Positions 1 to 7,369 of a stretch of 10,724 nt of DNA are shown here, piece after piece (position 1 is the first letter of the stretch; each line of letters starts with the position of its first letter). The notes under the pieces were generated by a model, which ran no database searches, had not been told where the DNA came from, and saw only the letters and a list, made by a program, of their open reading frames with translations. Made by a program: the position numbers and the translations under genes. This DNA comes from Anaerolineae bacterium (lineage in GTDB: Bacteria > Chloroflexota > Anaerolineae > DRVO01): contig JAAYAV010000183.1 in assembly GCA_012719195.1 (NCBI GenBank), positions 1 to 10,724 on the forward strand, read 5' to 3'.

Positions 1-10
1 GCCGGCAGCA

Positions 11-19
11 TGCTACACT
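11..19 (+). promoter_or_regulatory. possible extended -10 promoter element
   Basis: The sequence TGCTACACT is a good extended -10 (TG, one base, then TACACT, matching TATAAT at four of six positions). Any -35 would lie left of the window edge and cannot be seen. If real, transcription would begin near position 26 and leave a leader of about 245 bases before the binding-protein gene. Only half of the promoter is visible. Confidence 0.35.
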
Positions 20-271
20 GTCGGGGTATTGGACTGCGGCTCGATGGCGGCGCCAGTGAGACTGGTGCCGGCTTCACTATCCCGACCGGAGCTCTCCCTT
101 CCTAGGGGCTCCCGGCGCCCATGGCAGCGCCTGCACTGGACGCACTCACCGCCGAGTTCAGCCGGCCGGCCAGGCATGTCAGTCCCCACTACGCTCGGAC
201 GCACCGAGCGGACGCGGCCCTACCGGCCAGACCACCGGGAGCCACGGCTTCCCGATGATGAACAGGAGGCG
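20..271 (+). promoter_or_regulatory. structured 5' leader without a convincing gene
   Basis: The reading frame of the downstream gene stays open through this stretch back to a TTG at 29, but the encoded residues (Arg, Pro and Ser rich, before a textbook Tat leader) look like non-coding GC-rich DNA, so I read it as untranslated. Two compact hairpins are visible: positions 49-57 pair with 61-69 (9 bp, one G-T pair, 3-base loop), and 192-198 pair with 204-210 (7 bp perfect, 5-base loop). CTTCCT at 98-103 could pair with the AGGAGG at 264-269, with one wobble. I recognise no riboswitch class here. Confidence 0.4.
264..269 (+). promoter_or_regulatory. ribosome binding site of the binding-protein gene
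   Basis: A full AGGAGG sits here. It is only 2 bases from the ATG at 272 and 11 bases from the in-frame GTG at 281. Neither spacing is ideal, so the start is uncertain by three residues. Both choices keep the whole Tat lipoprotein leader. Confidence 0.55.
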
Positions 272-2269
272 ATGATTTCAGTGAAGGCGAGCAGGTTCAC
301 CAGACGTGCTTTCGTGCGCTACGCGGGGCTTGCGGCCGGGGCGACTATGGCCGCTGCCTGTGCCCCAGCGGCAACCCCGGAGGCTGACCAGCCCGTCCCC
401 ACCAGCGCACCCGCGCCGGCGGAGACGGCGGCTACGATGCCGGAGTCACCGGTTTCGTCCTCCGGGTACCAGGAAGCGCCCATGCTGGCCGAGCTGGTGG
501 CCGCGGGCGAGCTGCCTCCCGTTGACGAACGGTTGCCGGTCGAGCCCATGGTCATTGAGGCCATCTCCGAGGTCGGCAATTACTGCGATACCTGGCGGCG
601 GTGCGAGACGAACCCCAACCACGTGTCTGCTCGTCTGGGCGCGGAGCCGCTGGTGGCCTGGGCCCGCGACGCTCAGACTGTGATCCCCAACCTCGCCCAG
701 TCCTGGGACGTCAACGAGGAAGGCACGGAGCTTACGTTCCATCTGCGGCGGGGAGTGCGCTGGTCCGACGGCGAGCCCTTCACCGCCGACGATGTGGCCT
801 TCTGGTTCGAGGATGTCATTCTCAACCAGGAACTGACGCCCGCTTTCCCCAACTGGCTGAAGTCCGGCGGCGAGCCCTGTACCTTCGAGAAGATCGATGA
901 CTACACCGTGAAGCTCACCTTCGCCGCTCCGGCCGGGCTGATCCTGGACAGCTTCGCCTTCGACGGCAACACCCTGGTGAACTACCCGCGACACTACCTG
1001 GAGCGGTTCCACATCGACTACGCCGATGCGGACGAACTGGCGGCACTCACTAAGGAGCGCGGGTTCGAGTCCTGGTACCAGTTGTTCTCCAATGAGGTCA
1101 ACCCGGCCCAGAATCCGGACCTTCCTACCGTGCGGCCCTGGCGCCTGGTGACCAAGAACTGGACGACCACCGCCGTCGCCGAGCGCAACCCCTACTACTG
1201 GAAGGTGGACAGCGAGGGGAAGCAGCTTCCTTACTACGATAAAGTGTTCTGGAACATAGTGCAGAGCGTCGATCTGATCCCCGTGCGCGTAGTCTCGGGC
1301 GAGGTGGACATGCAAGCCATGTACATCGGCTTCCCCGACTACACCCTGCTCATGGAGAACCGCGAGGCGGGCGGCTACCAGGTCTACCTGTGGGACCCCG
1401 GCAACAGCGGAAGCGCCATGCACCCCAACCAGACGCGCACCGGCGACGACGAGATGCGCGATCTGCTGCGGGACCAGCGGTTCCGCCTGGCTCTCTCCAA
1501 GGCCCTCAACCGCGAGGACATGAACGACCTCTTCTACTTGGGCCTGAGCAAGCACGTCCTCGACATGTACCCGGAATCGGTGCAGAACGATCCGGATGTG
1601 CCCGGCTACTTCGAGTACGACGTCGAGGGCGCCAATGCCATCCTCGACGAGATGGGCCTCGACCAGCGGGACGGCGAGGGCACTCGCCTTCTGCCCAGCG
1701 GTCGCCCCATCAGGCTGATGATGTTCGGACATGCCGGCTATCCCATCCACCGCGACGTGGCTGAAGTCGAGGCCGAGTACCTCAAGGCCATCGGCATCGC
1801 CACGCAGATTGACTTCGTTGCCGGAGAGGTCTTCACCCCGAGGCTGCAGCAGAGCGACTACGACGTGCTCTGCTACAACGCCAACATCGGACCGGGGGCG
1901 CTCTTCTGGGCCATTTACCCCCGCTCCCTATTCCCGGTGGAAGTGAGCACGTACTGGGCCACCCGCTGGGGTTGGTACTACCAGACCGGTGGGCAGGAGG
2001 GTGATGAGCCGGAAGGTGAGGCCGCCTACCTGCTGGAGCTGTGGGAGCGCGTCAAGCAGACGGTGGACGCCGATGCTCGCCAAGCCCTGATTGACGAGGC
2101 CTTCATGATCAACGCCAAGAATCTGTGGGTCATCCCCGTCTTCGGCGGCGACATCGCTCCCTGCATCGTGAAGAACGGCGTCACCAACGTTCCCGAGTCG
2201 GGCACGCTGGCCTACCAGGTGTGGTCGCCCAAGTTGTACAATCCGGAGCACTTCTTCCTGAAGCAGTAG
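272..2269 (+). CDS. ABC transporter substrate-binding lipoprotein, family 5 (peptide/nickel type)
   Basis: An extracytoplasmic solute receptor of about 665 residues, in the SBP_bac_5 (OppA/DppA) family that delivers oligopeptides, sugars, opines or metal chelates to an ABC importer. The N-terminus has a twin-arginine motif (RRAFVR, about residues 11-16), a hydrophobic core and an AAAC lipobox near residue 30, so it should leave by the Tat route and be lipid-anchored. An Ala/Pro/Thr-rich linker follows. The family hallmark is clear in the middle of the N-lobe: NLAQSWDV, then GVRWSDGEPFTADDVAFWFE. Two Cys in NYCDTWRRC could pair. No cognate permease or ATPase lies in the window; the next gene is an oxidoreductase 107 bases on. 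The ligand cannot be told from the sequence, since family membership predicts it poorly. ATG 272 was chosen over TTG 29 because of the leader; GTG 281 is a close alternative. Confidence 0.94.
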   Translation: MISVKASRFTRRAFVRYAGLAAGATMAAACAPAATPEADQPVPTSAPAPAETAATMPESPVSSSGYQEAPMLAELVAAGELPPVDERLPVEPMVIEAISEVGNYCDTWRRCETNPNHVSARLGAEPLVAWARDAQTVIPNLAQSWDVNEEGTELTFHLRRGVRWSDGEPFTADDVAFWFEDVILNQELTPAFPNWLKSGGEPCTFEKIDDYTVKLTFAAPAGLILDSFAFDGNTLVNYPRHYLERFHIDYADADELAALTKERGFESWYQLFSNEVNPAQNPDLPTVRPWRLVTKNWTTTAVAERNPYYWKVDSEGKQLPYYDKVFWNIVQSVDLIPVRVVSGEVDMQAMYIGFPDYTLLMENREAGGYQVYLWDPGNSGSAMHPNQTRTGDDEMRDLLRDQRFRLALSKALNREDMNDLFYLGLSKHVLDMYPESVQNDPDVPGYFEYDVEGANAILDEMGLDQRDGEGTRLLPSGRPIRLMMFGHAGYPIHRDVAEVEAEYLKAIGIATQIDFVAGEVFTPRLQQSDYDVLCYNANIGPGALFWAIYPRSLFPVEVSTYWATRWGWYYQTGGQEGDEPEGEAAYLLELWERVKQTVDADARQALIDEAFMINAKNLWVIPVFGGDIAPCIVKNGVTNVPESGTLAYQVWSPKLYNPEHFFLKQ

Positions 2270-2290
2270 CCTAGGCGAGGCTCTGGCACC

Positions 2291-2328
2291 GTGGCCCGGG
2301 GGAGTGTCGCAGGCCTCTCTCGGGCCAC
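2291..2328 (+). terminator. hairpin between binding-protein and oxidoreductase genes
   Basis: GTGGCCCG at 2291-2298 is the exact reverse complement of CGGGCCAC at 2321-2328, with a 22-base loop, 22 bases after the stop codon. No run of T follows (only CTGTCTTGG), so termination would be weak or partial. It may lower readthrough or protect the upstream transcript end. Confidence 0.35.
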
Positions 2329-2376
2329 CTGTCTTGGCCGGCAAGCCTTCATACACCGCCCCTCCAGGAGCACGCC

Positions 2377-3561
2377 ATGGACTTCCAGGCTGAGTACGAC
2401 GTCATAGTGGCCGGCGGCGGGGTCGCCGGCGCAGCGGCAGCACTGGAGGCCGCCCGCAGCGGGATGTCGGTAGCCCTGGTGGAGAAGACCGTCCTGCTCG
2501 GGGGCCTGGCCACCACCGGACTGGTGCTGGTCTACCTCCCCCTGTGCGACGGCAATGGCCGTCAGGTCACCTTCGGCATCGCCGAGGAGTTGCTGCACCT
2601 CAGCCTTCGCTACGGACCGGGCAACATCCCGGCCGGCTGGCGCTCCGGGCGCCAACTGGACGAGCCGGGCCGCTACCGGGTCGTGTTCAACCCCGCTTCC
2701 TTTGTGCTGGCTCTCGACGAGGCCCTCGAGGAGGCTGGCGTCGAGCTCTGGCTCGACACGCTCATGGCCTGTCCCGTCCTGGACGGGGGCCGCGTCGCCG
2801 GGCTCGAGGTCGAGAACAAAGGCGGCCGCGGGCTGCTTCGGGCTCGCTGCATCGTGGACGCCACCGGCGACGCCGACGTGGCCTACCGGGCGGGCGCGCC
2901 CTGCCAGACGGGCCGCAACTGGCTCAGCCTTTGGGTCCTGGAGGTGGACGGATCGGCCGAAACGCCCGCCGGTGCCCTGCCCAAGATGACCTGGGTGGGC
3001 GCCAACGCCCACGGCGGCGGGCAGCCGGCAGACATTCCCCGGCTGACGGGGGTAGAGCCGCGCGACGCCACCGAGTTCGTCCTGGCGGGCCGGCGCCTGC
3101 TGCGCCACCGCTACCGCGATCTCTACGCCTCGGGCGCGGCCGATCGAGAGACGCTCTTCCCGGCGGCCCTGCCGGCCATGGCTCAGTTCCGCACCACCCG
3201 GCGCATCGTCAGTCGAGACGGACTCCGCCCCGGGCAGGACGGTCGGGCACGGGAAGCATCCATCGGCCTCATGGGCGACTGGCGCAAGGCGGGGCCGGTC
3301 TGGGAGATTCCTTACGGGGCTCTGCTGCCGCAACGAGTGGATGGTCTGCTGGTGGCGGGGCGCTGCCTGGACGCCGAGGGCGACGCCTGGGACGTGGCGC
3401 GCGTCATCCCGCCGGCGGCTCTCAGCGGGCAGGCAGCCGGCGCCGCCGCCGCCCTGGCCGTGCGCGCGGGCGTCTCGCCGCAAGCAGTGGATGCCGGCCC
3501 CCTGCAGGCGCACCTGCGCGACCGCGGGGTTCGTCTCACACTGGGCGAAGTGGGGCTGTAG
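2377..3561 (+). CDS. FAD-dependent oxidoreductase
   Basis: A cytoplasmic flavoprotein of 394 residues resembling the FAD_oxidored group (GR2-type Rossmann fold). The FAD-binding start is classic: strand YDVIVA, then G13-G-G-V-A-G18, the ribose-binding acid at the end of the second strand (VALVE, E36), and GGLAT at 42-46. A second dinucleotide-contact motif, DATGD, lies at 161-165. The C-terminal FAD segment reads DGLLVAGRC (322-330), followed by the PPAALSGQAAGAAAALA helix. There is no signal peptide. Family members are usually somewhat longer (430 or more), so the substrate domain is compact. AGGAG at 2366-2370, six bases before the ATG, supports the start. It may be co-transcribed with the binding protein upstream, but a hairpin lies between them. 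The substrate is unknown; related proteins are often just called FAD-dependent oxidoreductase. Confidence 0.92.
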   Translation: MDFQAEYDVIVAGGGVAGAAAALEAARSGMSVALVEKTVLLGGLATTGLVLVYLPLCDGNGRQVTFGIAEELLHLSLRYGPGNIPAGWRSGRQLDEPGRYRVVFNPASFVLALDEALEEAGVELWLDTLMACPVLDGGRVAGLEVENKGGRGLLRARCIVDATGDADVAYRAGAPCQTGRNWLSLWVLEVDGSAETPAGALPKMTWVGANAHGGGQPADIPRLTGVEPRDATEFVLAGRRLLRHRYRDLYASGAADRETLFPAALPAMAQFRTTRRIVSRDGLRPGQDGRAREASIGLMGDWRKAGPVWEIPYGALLPQRVDGLLVAGRCLDAEGDAWDVARVIPPAALSGQAAGAAAALAVRAGVSPQAVDAGPLQAHLRDRGVRLTLGEVGL

Positions 3562-3606
3562 GCGAGCGCGCCGGTAGTCCCGGGCAGAGGTCCAGAACCT
3601 AACCCT

Positions 3607-3637
3607 CCTCGTGGTACCGCGGAGCGAAACCACGAGG
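3607..3637. terminator. 9-bp hairpin with T-box-like core, convergent gap
   Basis: CCTCGTGGT (3607-3615) is the perfect reverse complement of ACCACGAGG (3629-3637), around a 13-base loop. The 5' arm and loop read TGGTACCGCGG at 3612-3622, which matches the core of the T-box antiterminator consensus (AGGGTGGNACCGCG). There is no room for a T-box stem I between the oxidoreductase stop (3561) and this hairpin, and no amino-acid gene lies downstream, so it is not a working T-box in place. It could help end transcription from the left. Confidence 0.4.
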
Positions 3638-3701
3638 CCCCCTTCCCTACGCGGGGAGTGGGCACGGGACTTGGCCTCGCCGGCACAGTCGGGGCTTCTG
3701 G

Positions 3702-3728
3702 CCCCCCTTCCTTCTTAGGGAAGGGGGG
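3702..3728. terminator. 10-bp G/C hairpin between convergent genes
   Basis: CCCCCCTTCC (3702-3711) pairs exactly with GGAAGGGGGG (3719-3728) across a 7-base loop. No T-run follows on either strand, so it is not a classical intrinsic terminator. Its place about 40 bases beyond the permease stop and 140 beyond the oxidoreductase stop fits a two-way transcription barrier or mRNA end stabiliser. Confidence 0.45.
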
Positions 3729-3767
3729 GTGGGGGGTTAGGTTAGGCCCTCCTCGGCCACTGAACCG

Positions 3768-4864
3768 CTACTCCCAGCGCCAGAACTTGATCGTCAACGG
3801 GACCAGCACCAGCAGCAGCCCCGCCAGCACCGCCACGTCCACCTCCAGCGGGAACAGGGGGCGAAAGCCCACCATCACCTGCCGCAGCGCGTCGGACAGG
3901 TAGGTAAGGGGCATGATGTACATGGCCGGGCGCAGGGCCGCGGGCAGGAATTCGGGCTCGAACATACTGCCGGAGAGGAAGGTCATGGCGAAGTTGACCA
4001 CCTGGGCGATGGCTATCGCCGCCTCGCTGGTGGGCGAGAGCGCGGCGATGAAGTAGCCCAGAGTGACGAAGGTCACGGCGCCCAGCAGGGCGATGGGCAG
4101 GATCAGATGGGCTTGGCGGCCCAGGATGAGGCCCAGGACCAGCACGCTGAATGCAACGAAGAGTATGGTCTGCACCATTCCCACCGTCACCCGCCAGCCG
4201 ACTTGCGCCGCCAACACCGTGCGGGTGGAGAGGGGCGCCACCGCCAGCCGGCGTAGCACCTTCTTCTCTCGCATCTCCACCAGAGGCATGGCCGTGCCGA
4301 AAACTCCCAGCCAGAGCATGGCCAGGCCCAGCATGCTGGGAGCGTAGAAGGCGGCGGGGTTCTGCTTCTCCGCCATAACACTGCGCTCGTCCACGGTAAT
4401 CAGCTCCGGGGCGCTCTGGGCCACCAGGTTGGCCTGATTCAGGAAGCTGCGCACGAAGCCCAGCCCCATACCGGTGGACGACTGGCTGCTGGGGTCATAG
4501 TAGACGGGCACGTTCACCGCTTCGCCGGCAGCAGTGCGCTCGGTCAGGCCGGCGGGCAGCACCAGCACGGCGTGCAGGTCGCCGGCGCGCAGACTCTCCA
4601 CCAGCTTCTCCTCGTCCGCCACGGTCAGGCCTATGCTCTCGGCCATGCTCGGGCTCTCGAGGATGGCCACCAACTGCTGCGAGAGCGGGCCGTTGTCCTG
4701 AACCGCGAGACCCAGCCTGATGCCGGCTGCCTGGTCGCCCTGTCCAAAGATCATCCCGAAGAAGCCGGCGAACGCCAGCGGCATGATGATGGTGATCACC
4801 ATAGCCAGCCTATCCCGCACGAACTCGCGGGCGTTGGCGAGGTAGAGGGCAGTGAAGGCCTTCA

Positions 4865-4865
<1 letters not shown>
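3768..4865 (-). CDS. ABC-2 type transporter permease
   Basis: The membrane subunit of an exporter in the ABC-2 family, 365 residues, the usual length for the YhhJ/YbhR-like type with a large outer domain. TM1 spans roughly residues 20-41. A long extracytoplasmic segment follows (about 45-170, containing VYYDPSSQSSTGMGLGF), and then five more membrane segments run from about 172 to the C-terminus. The stretch between the second and third of these carries the conserved charged loop MREKKVLRRLAVAPLST, a coupling element seen across ABC-2 permeases. Its ATG shares one base with the stop of the ATPase gene (TGATG), and an AGGAGG lies just upstream inside that gene, so the two are translationally coupled. 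It should work as a dimer with two ATPase copies. Drug, lipid or polysaccharide export are all possible; the substrate is not readable. Confidence 0.95.
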
Positions 4866-5782
<917 letters not shown>

Positions 5783-5818
5783 GGCTACTCCATTCGCCGG
5801 GATATCGCCGCGGCAAGT

Positions 5819-5824
5819 ATTGTA
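5819..5824 (-). promoter_or_regulatory. possible -10 box for the ABC-2 operon
   Basis: TACAAT on the - strand matches the -10 consensus at five of six positions and would start RNA about 30 bases before the ATPase ATG. The -35 position (TACACG, 17-base spacer) is weak, so this rests mainly on the -10 box. Confidence 0.35.
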
Positions 5825-6000
5825 CTCGCTGGCATCCCGTGCGTGTAGGGGGCGGATGGACTGAGTGCACGCTGGACGGGAGCGGGTTTCGAGTGGCGCC
5901 GCCGGTTGGTTCCGTCCGGCCTCGGGCCCGGTGTCTGGCGTCCCGCCCGCCGGCCTCCGGCACCGACTCGACACCGGAAGCGCGACAGAGTCGCTATCGC

Positions 6001-6046
6001 GAACGTATCACTTCTCCGCGCCGTCTCCACAATCTGGCCCTATGAT
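6001..6046 (+). promoter_or_regulatory. possible promoter(s) for the DUF2202 gene
   Basis: Two readings are possible. TATGAT at 6041-6046 is a good vegetative -10, but has no convincing -35. Alternatively GAAC at 6001-6004 and CGTCT at 6022-6026, 17 bases apart, resemble ECF sigma promoters (GGAAC-like -35, CGTC-like -10). The ECF reading would fit a stress-induced secreted protein but is short enough to arise by chance. Confidence 0.28.
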
Positions 6047-6109
6047 TCATGCAAGTGCTCGGCGAGCCTCACCGACGGCCGACCGGCAGAGACCAAGGGA
6101 GACAAGGTT

Positions 6110-6742
6110 ATGTTGACTAGACGAAAGGTTCTTTGGGGGGTACCTCTGGTGACCGCGGCCGCGCTGGCCGGCGGTAGCGGCGTCGCCTGGGCGGAGGCGC
6201 TTCCCGTCCTCACCGACACCGAGATCGAGGGCATTGTCTTCATGCGCGAGGAGGAGAAGCTCGCCCGTGATGTCTACGCCATGCTGTACGAGCGCTGGCA
6301 GACACCCGTGTTCCGGACGATCGGTAGCAGCGAAGTCAGCCACATGGCCGCCATGAAGACCCTGCTGGACCGCTACGGCGTCGAGGACCCGGCGGCCACC
6401 CGTCCGGCAGGTGTCTTCCAGAACCGGACGCTCCAGCGGCTGTACGACGACTTAGTGGTGGCGGGACAGGAGTCGCGCGTCGCTGCCCTCAAGGCCGGGA
6501 CCGCCGTGGAGGAGATCGACATCCTCGATCTGGAAGAGCGTCTCGGACAGACCGATGAGTCCCCCATCCAGCGGGTGTACGGCAACCTGCTGAACGGGTC
6601 GCACAACCATCTGCGCGCCTTCGCCCGCCAGCTTAGCCAGATCAGCGGTGAGCCCTTCGTGCCGCAGTACATGGACCAGGCGACGGTGGACGAGATCCTG
6701 GCACAGCGGTCAGGGCGCAGTCGTCGCAGGGGCGGCCGGTAA
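6110..6742 (+). CDS. Tat-exported DUF2202 ferritin-like protein
   Basis: A 210-residue protein with an N-terminal export signal: TRRKVL (3-8) resembles a twin-arginine motif, followed by a hydrophobic stretch and a likely AWA-E cut after residue 28. The mature part is a DUF2202 domain (about 36-180), a four-helix ferritin-like fold. Candidate metal ligands are E48/E49 in the first helix, E75xxH78 (SEVSHMAAM) in the second, E134/E135 or E142/E143 in the third, and H165/H167 (GSHNHLRAF) in the fourth. That pattern suits a di-metal site, but the biochemical role of DUF2202 is not settled. The tail is short and basic (GRSRRRGGR). The start is fixed by GGGAG at 6097-6101, eight bases before the ATG, and by the signal peptide; the longer open frame upstream is not coding-like. 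It is a single gene, closed by the hairpin at 6767-6803. Confidence 0.92.
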   Translation: MLTRRKVLWGVPLVTAAALAGGSGVAWAEALPVLTDTEIEGIVFMREEEKLARDVYAMLYERWQTPVFRTIGSSEVSHMAAMKTLLDRYGVEDPAATRPAGVFQNRTLQRLYDDLVVAGQESRVAALKAGTAVEEIDILDLEERLGQTDESPIQRVYGNLLNGSHNHLRAFARQLSQISGEPFVPQYMDQATVDEILAQRSGRSRRRGGR

Positions 6743-6766
6743 CGCCGGGGACCCTGTTTACGGGTG

Positions 6767-6803
6767 AGCGGGGGTTCTGCCTACTAGAGGCAGAACCCCC
6801 GCT
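6767..6803 (+). terminator. strong hairpin terminator after the DUF2202 gene
   Basis: A perfect 15-bp stem (6767-6781 with 6789-6803, arms beginning AGCGGGGG and ending CCCCCGCT) with a 7-base loop lies 24 bases after the stop. The 3' side continues CTTATC, a poor T-tract, but the stem is the strongest in the window. It separates this gene from the MarR operon. Confidence 0.75.
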
Positions 6804-6824
6804 CTTATCGAGACCGCTTCCAGT

Positions 6825-6871
6825 TTGCATTTCTCCTTATCTAGCCTATTCTTATAGTTAGACTAGGCTAG
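6825..6871 (+). promoter_or_regulatory. promoter and probable MarR operator
   Basis: This is the most AT-rich stretch in the window. TTGCAT (6825-6830) with TATTCT (6847-6852), 16 bases apart, or TATAGT at 6853-6858, could be promoter boxes. A palindrome overlaps them: CTAGCCTA (6841-6848) and TAGGCTAG (6864-6871) are exact reverse complements. Within it TAGT-TAG-ACTA (6855-6865) is a smaller dyad resembling known MarR-family sites. A repressor bound here would block the polymerase. The site lies 13 bases before the ATG of the regulator, as expected for self-repression. Confidence 0.6.
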
Positions 6872-6883
6872 CGGAGGCTTGCC

Positions 6884-7369
6884 ATGGAACAGGAACCCGT
6901 CTCCCTCTCTCTTCTGAATGTGGTGCTCGAGTTCATGCGGATCGTTAAGGCCGACCTGGCCCTCGGCGCCGATGACAGCAGCGTTTCGCCCTCACAATAC
7001 CGCATACTGCGCCGACTGCGCGACGGTGAGGCGACCGTGTCCGAGCTGGCCAAGTGGAACGCCGTCACCCTGCCTACGGCCACCAAGATCCTGGACGTCC
7101 TGGTCGAGCGTGGCTGGGTGGAGCGCTGGCGCTCACGTGCCGATCGCCGTCTGGTACACGTGGGTCTGACGCCGCGTGGCCGCGAGGTGCAGGCAGATTT
7201 GGAGGCGCGCGCTGCCGGTTCGGTGGGCGCGGTGCTGCAGGACCTGGACGTGGCGAGCCGAAATGTGGTTGAAGAAGCGGTGGCCACGGTGGCGGCCGCT
7301 CTGGCCCAGTGCTCGCAGGGAGGCGGCCGGTCGGCGGAAGACCAGCAAGGTAGGCCTGCCGGGGGCTAG
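6884..7369 (+). CDS. MarR-family transcriptional regulator
   Basis: A 161-residue winged-helix DNA-binding protein, typical MarR length. The N-terminal helix (about 8-28) would form the dimer interface. SPSQYRILRRL (35-45) opens the DNA-binding domain, the helix-turn-helix runs about 51-76 (TVSELAKWNAVTLPTATKIL), and the wing carries the family signature ADRRLVHVGLTPRG (86-99). A C-terminal dimer helix and a Gly/Arg-rich tail follow. Start: GGAGG at 6873-6877, six bases before the ATG. Its TAG stop is followed immediately by the ATG of an ABC exporter, so regulator and pump form one operon. The usual model is that it represses this operon until a small ligand binds; the palindrome just upstream fits. 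The ligand is unknown, but toxic hydrophobic or aromatic compounds are common for the family. Confidence 0.94.
   Translation: MEQEPVSLSLLNVVLEFMRIVKADLALGADDSSVSPSQYRILRRLRDGEATVSELAKWNAVTLPTATKILDVLVERGWVERWRSRADRRLVHVGLTPRGREVQADLEARAAGSVGAVLQDLDVASRNVVEEAVATVAAALAQCSQGGGRSAEDQQGRPAGG

Larger units (their letters stand above)
3596..3743. repeat. palindromic intergenic element with terminal inverted repeats
   Basis: This 148-base non-coding block lies between the ends of two convergent genes. Its outer 13 bases, 3596-3608 and 3731-3743, are inverted copies with 12 of 13 matches (AACCTAACCCTCC against GGGGGGTTAGGTT). Inside are two hairpins, described separately, and two direct copies of CCCCCTTCC at 3638-3646 and 3703-3711, with an inverted copy at 3719-3727. 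No target-site duplication is obvious at the edges. The build suggests a dispersed REP- or MITE-like repeat; other copies cannot be searched for here. The rest of the gap (3562-3595 and 3744-3767) shows nothing notable. Confidence 0.5.
5783..6109. promoter_or_regulatory. divergent control region between ABC-2 operon and DUF2202 gene
   Basis: This 327-base non-coding stretch must hold promoters for both directions. Inverted repeats are visible: CCGGTGTC at 5928-5935 with GACACCGG at 5970-5977, enclosing a smaller stem (5949-5953 with 5957-5961), and GCGAC-aga-GTCGC at 5982-5994. The last has the size of a protein-binding palindrome. None of these matches an operator I recognise. Candidate promoter boxes are listed separately. 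Confidence 0.45.

Noticed and set aside
29..271. N-terminal extension of the binding protein to a TTG at 29
   Set aside because: The extra 81 residues are Arg/Pro/Ser rich and precede a complete Tat lipoprotein leader, which must be at the N-terminus. High GC keeps frames open by chance.
446..1750. 434-codon open frame on the - strand
   Set aside because: It lies antisense to the clearly recognisable binding-protein gene and shows no domain; it is a GC-rich shadow frame.
2212..3633. 473-codon open frame on the - strand
   Set aside because: It is antisense to the FAD oxidoreductase, whose motifs are intact, and has no recognisable fold or plausible start context.
3605..3640. A functional T-box riboswitch
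   Set aside because: Only the antiterminator-like core is present. There is no room for stem I after the stop at 3561, and no amino-acid or tRNA-synthetase gene follows.
5783..5974. N-terminal extension of the ABC-2 ATPase by 64 codons
   Set aside because: The extension is not coding-like, covers the promoter-like TACAAT, and the ATG at 5782 has a good ribosome site directly before the ATPase domain.
6107..6122. A 16-base exact repeat (GTTATGTTGACTAGAC) also found at 10657-10672
   Set aside because: Both copies are inside or at the start of coding sequence and read Met-Leu-Thr-Arg in frame, with unrelated flanks. By rough estimate one such match per window has a chance near 1 percent, and nothing else suggests a site-specific or mobile element.
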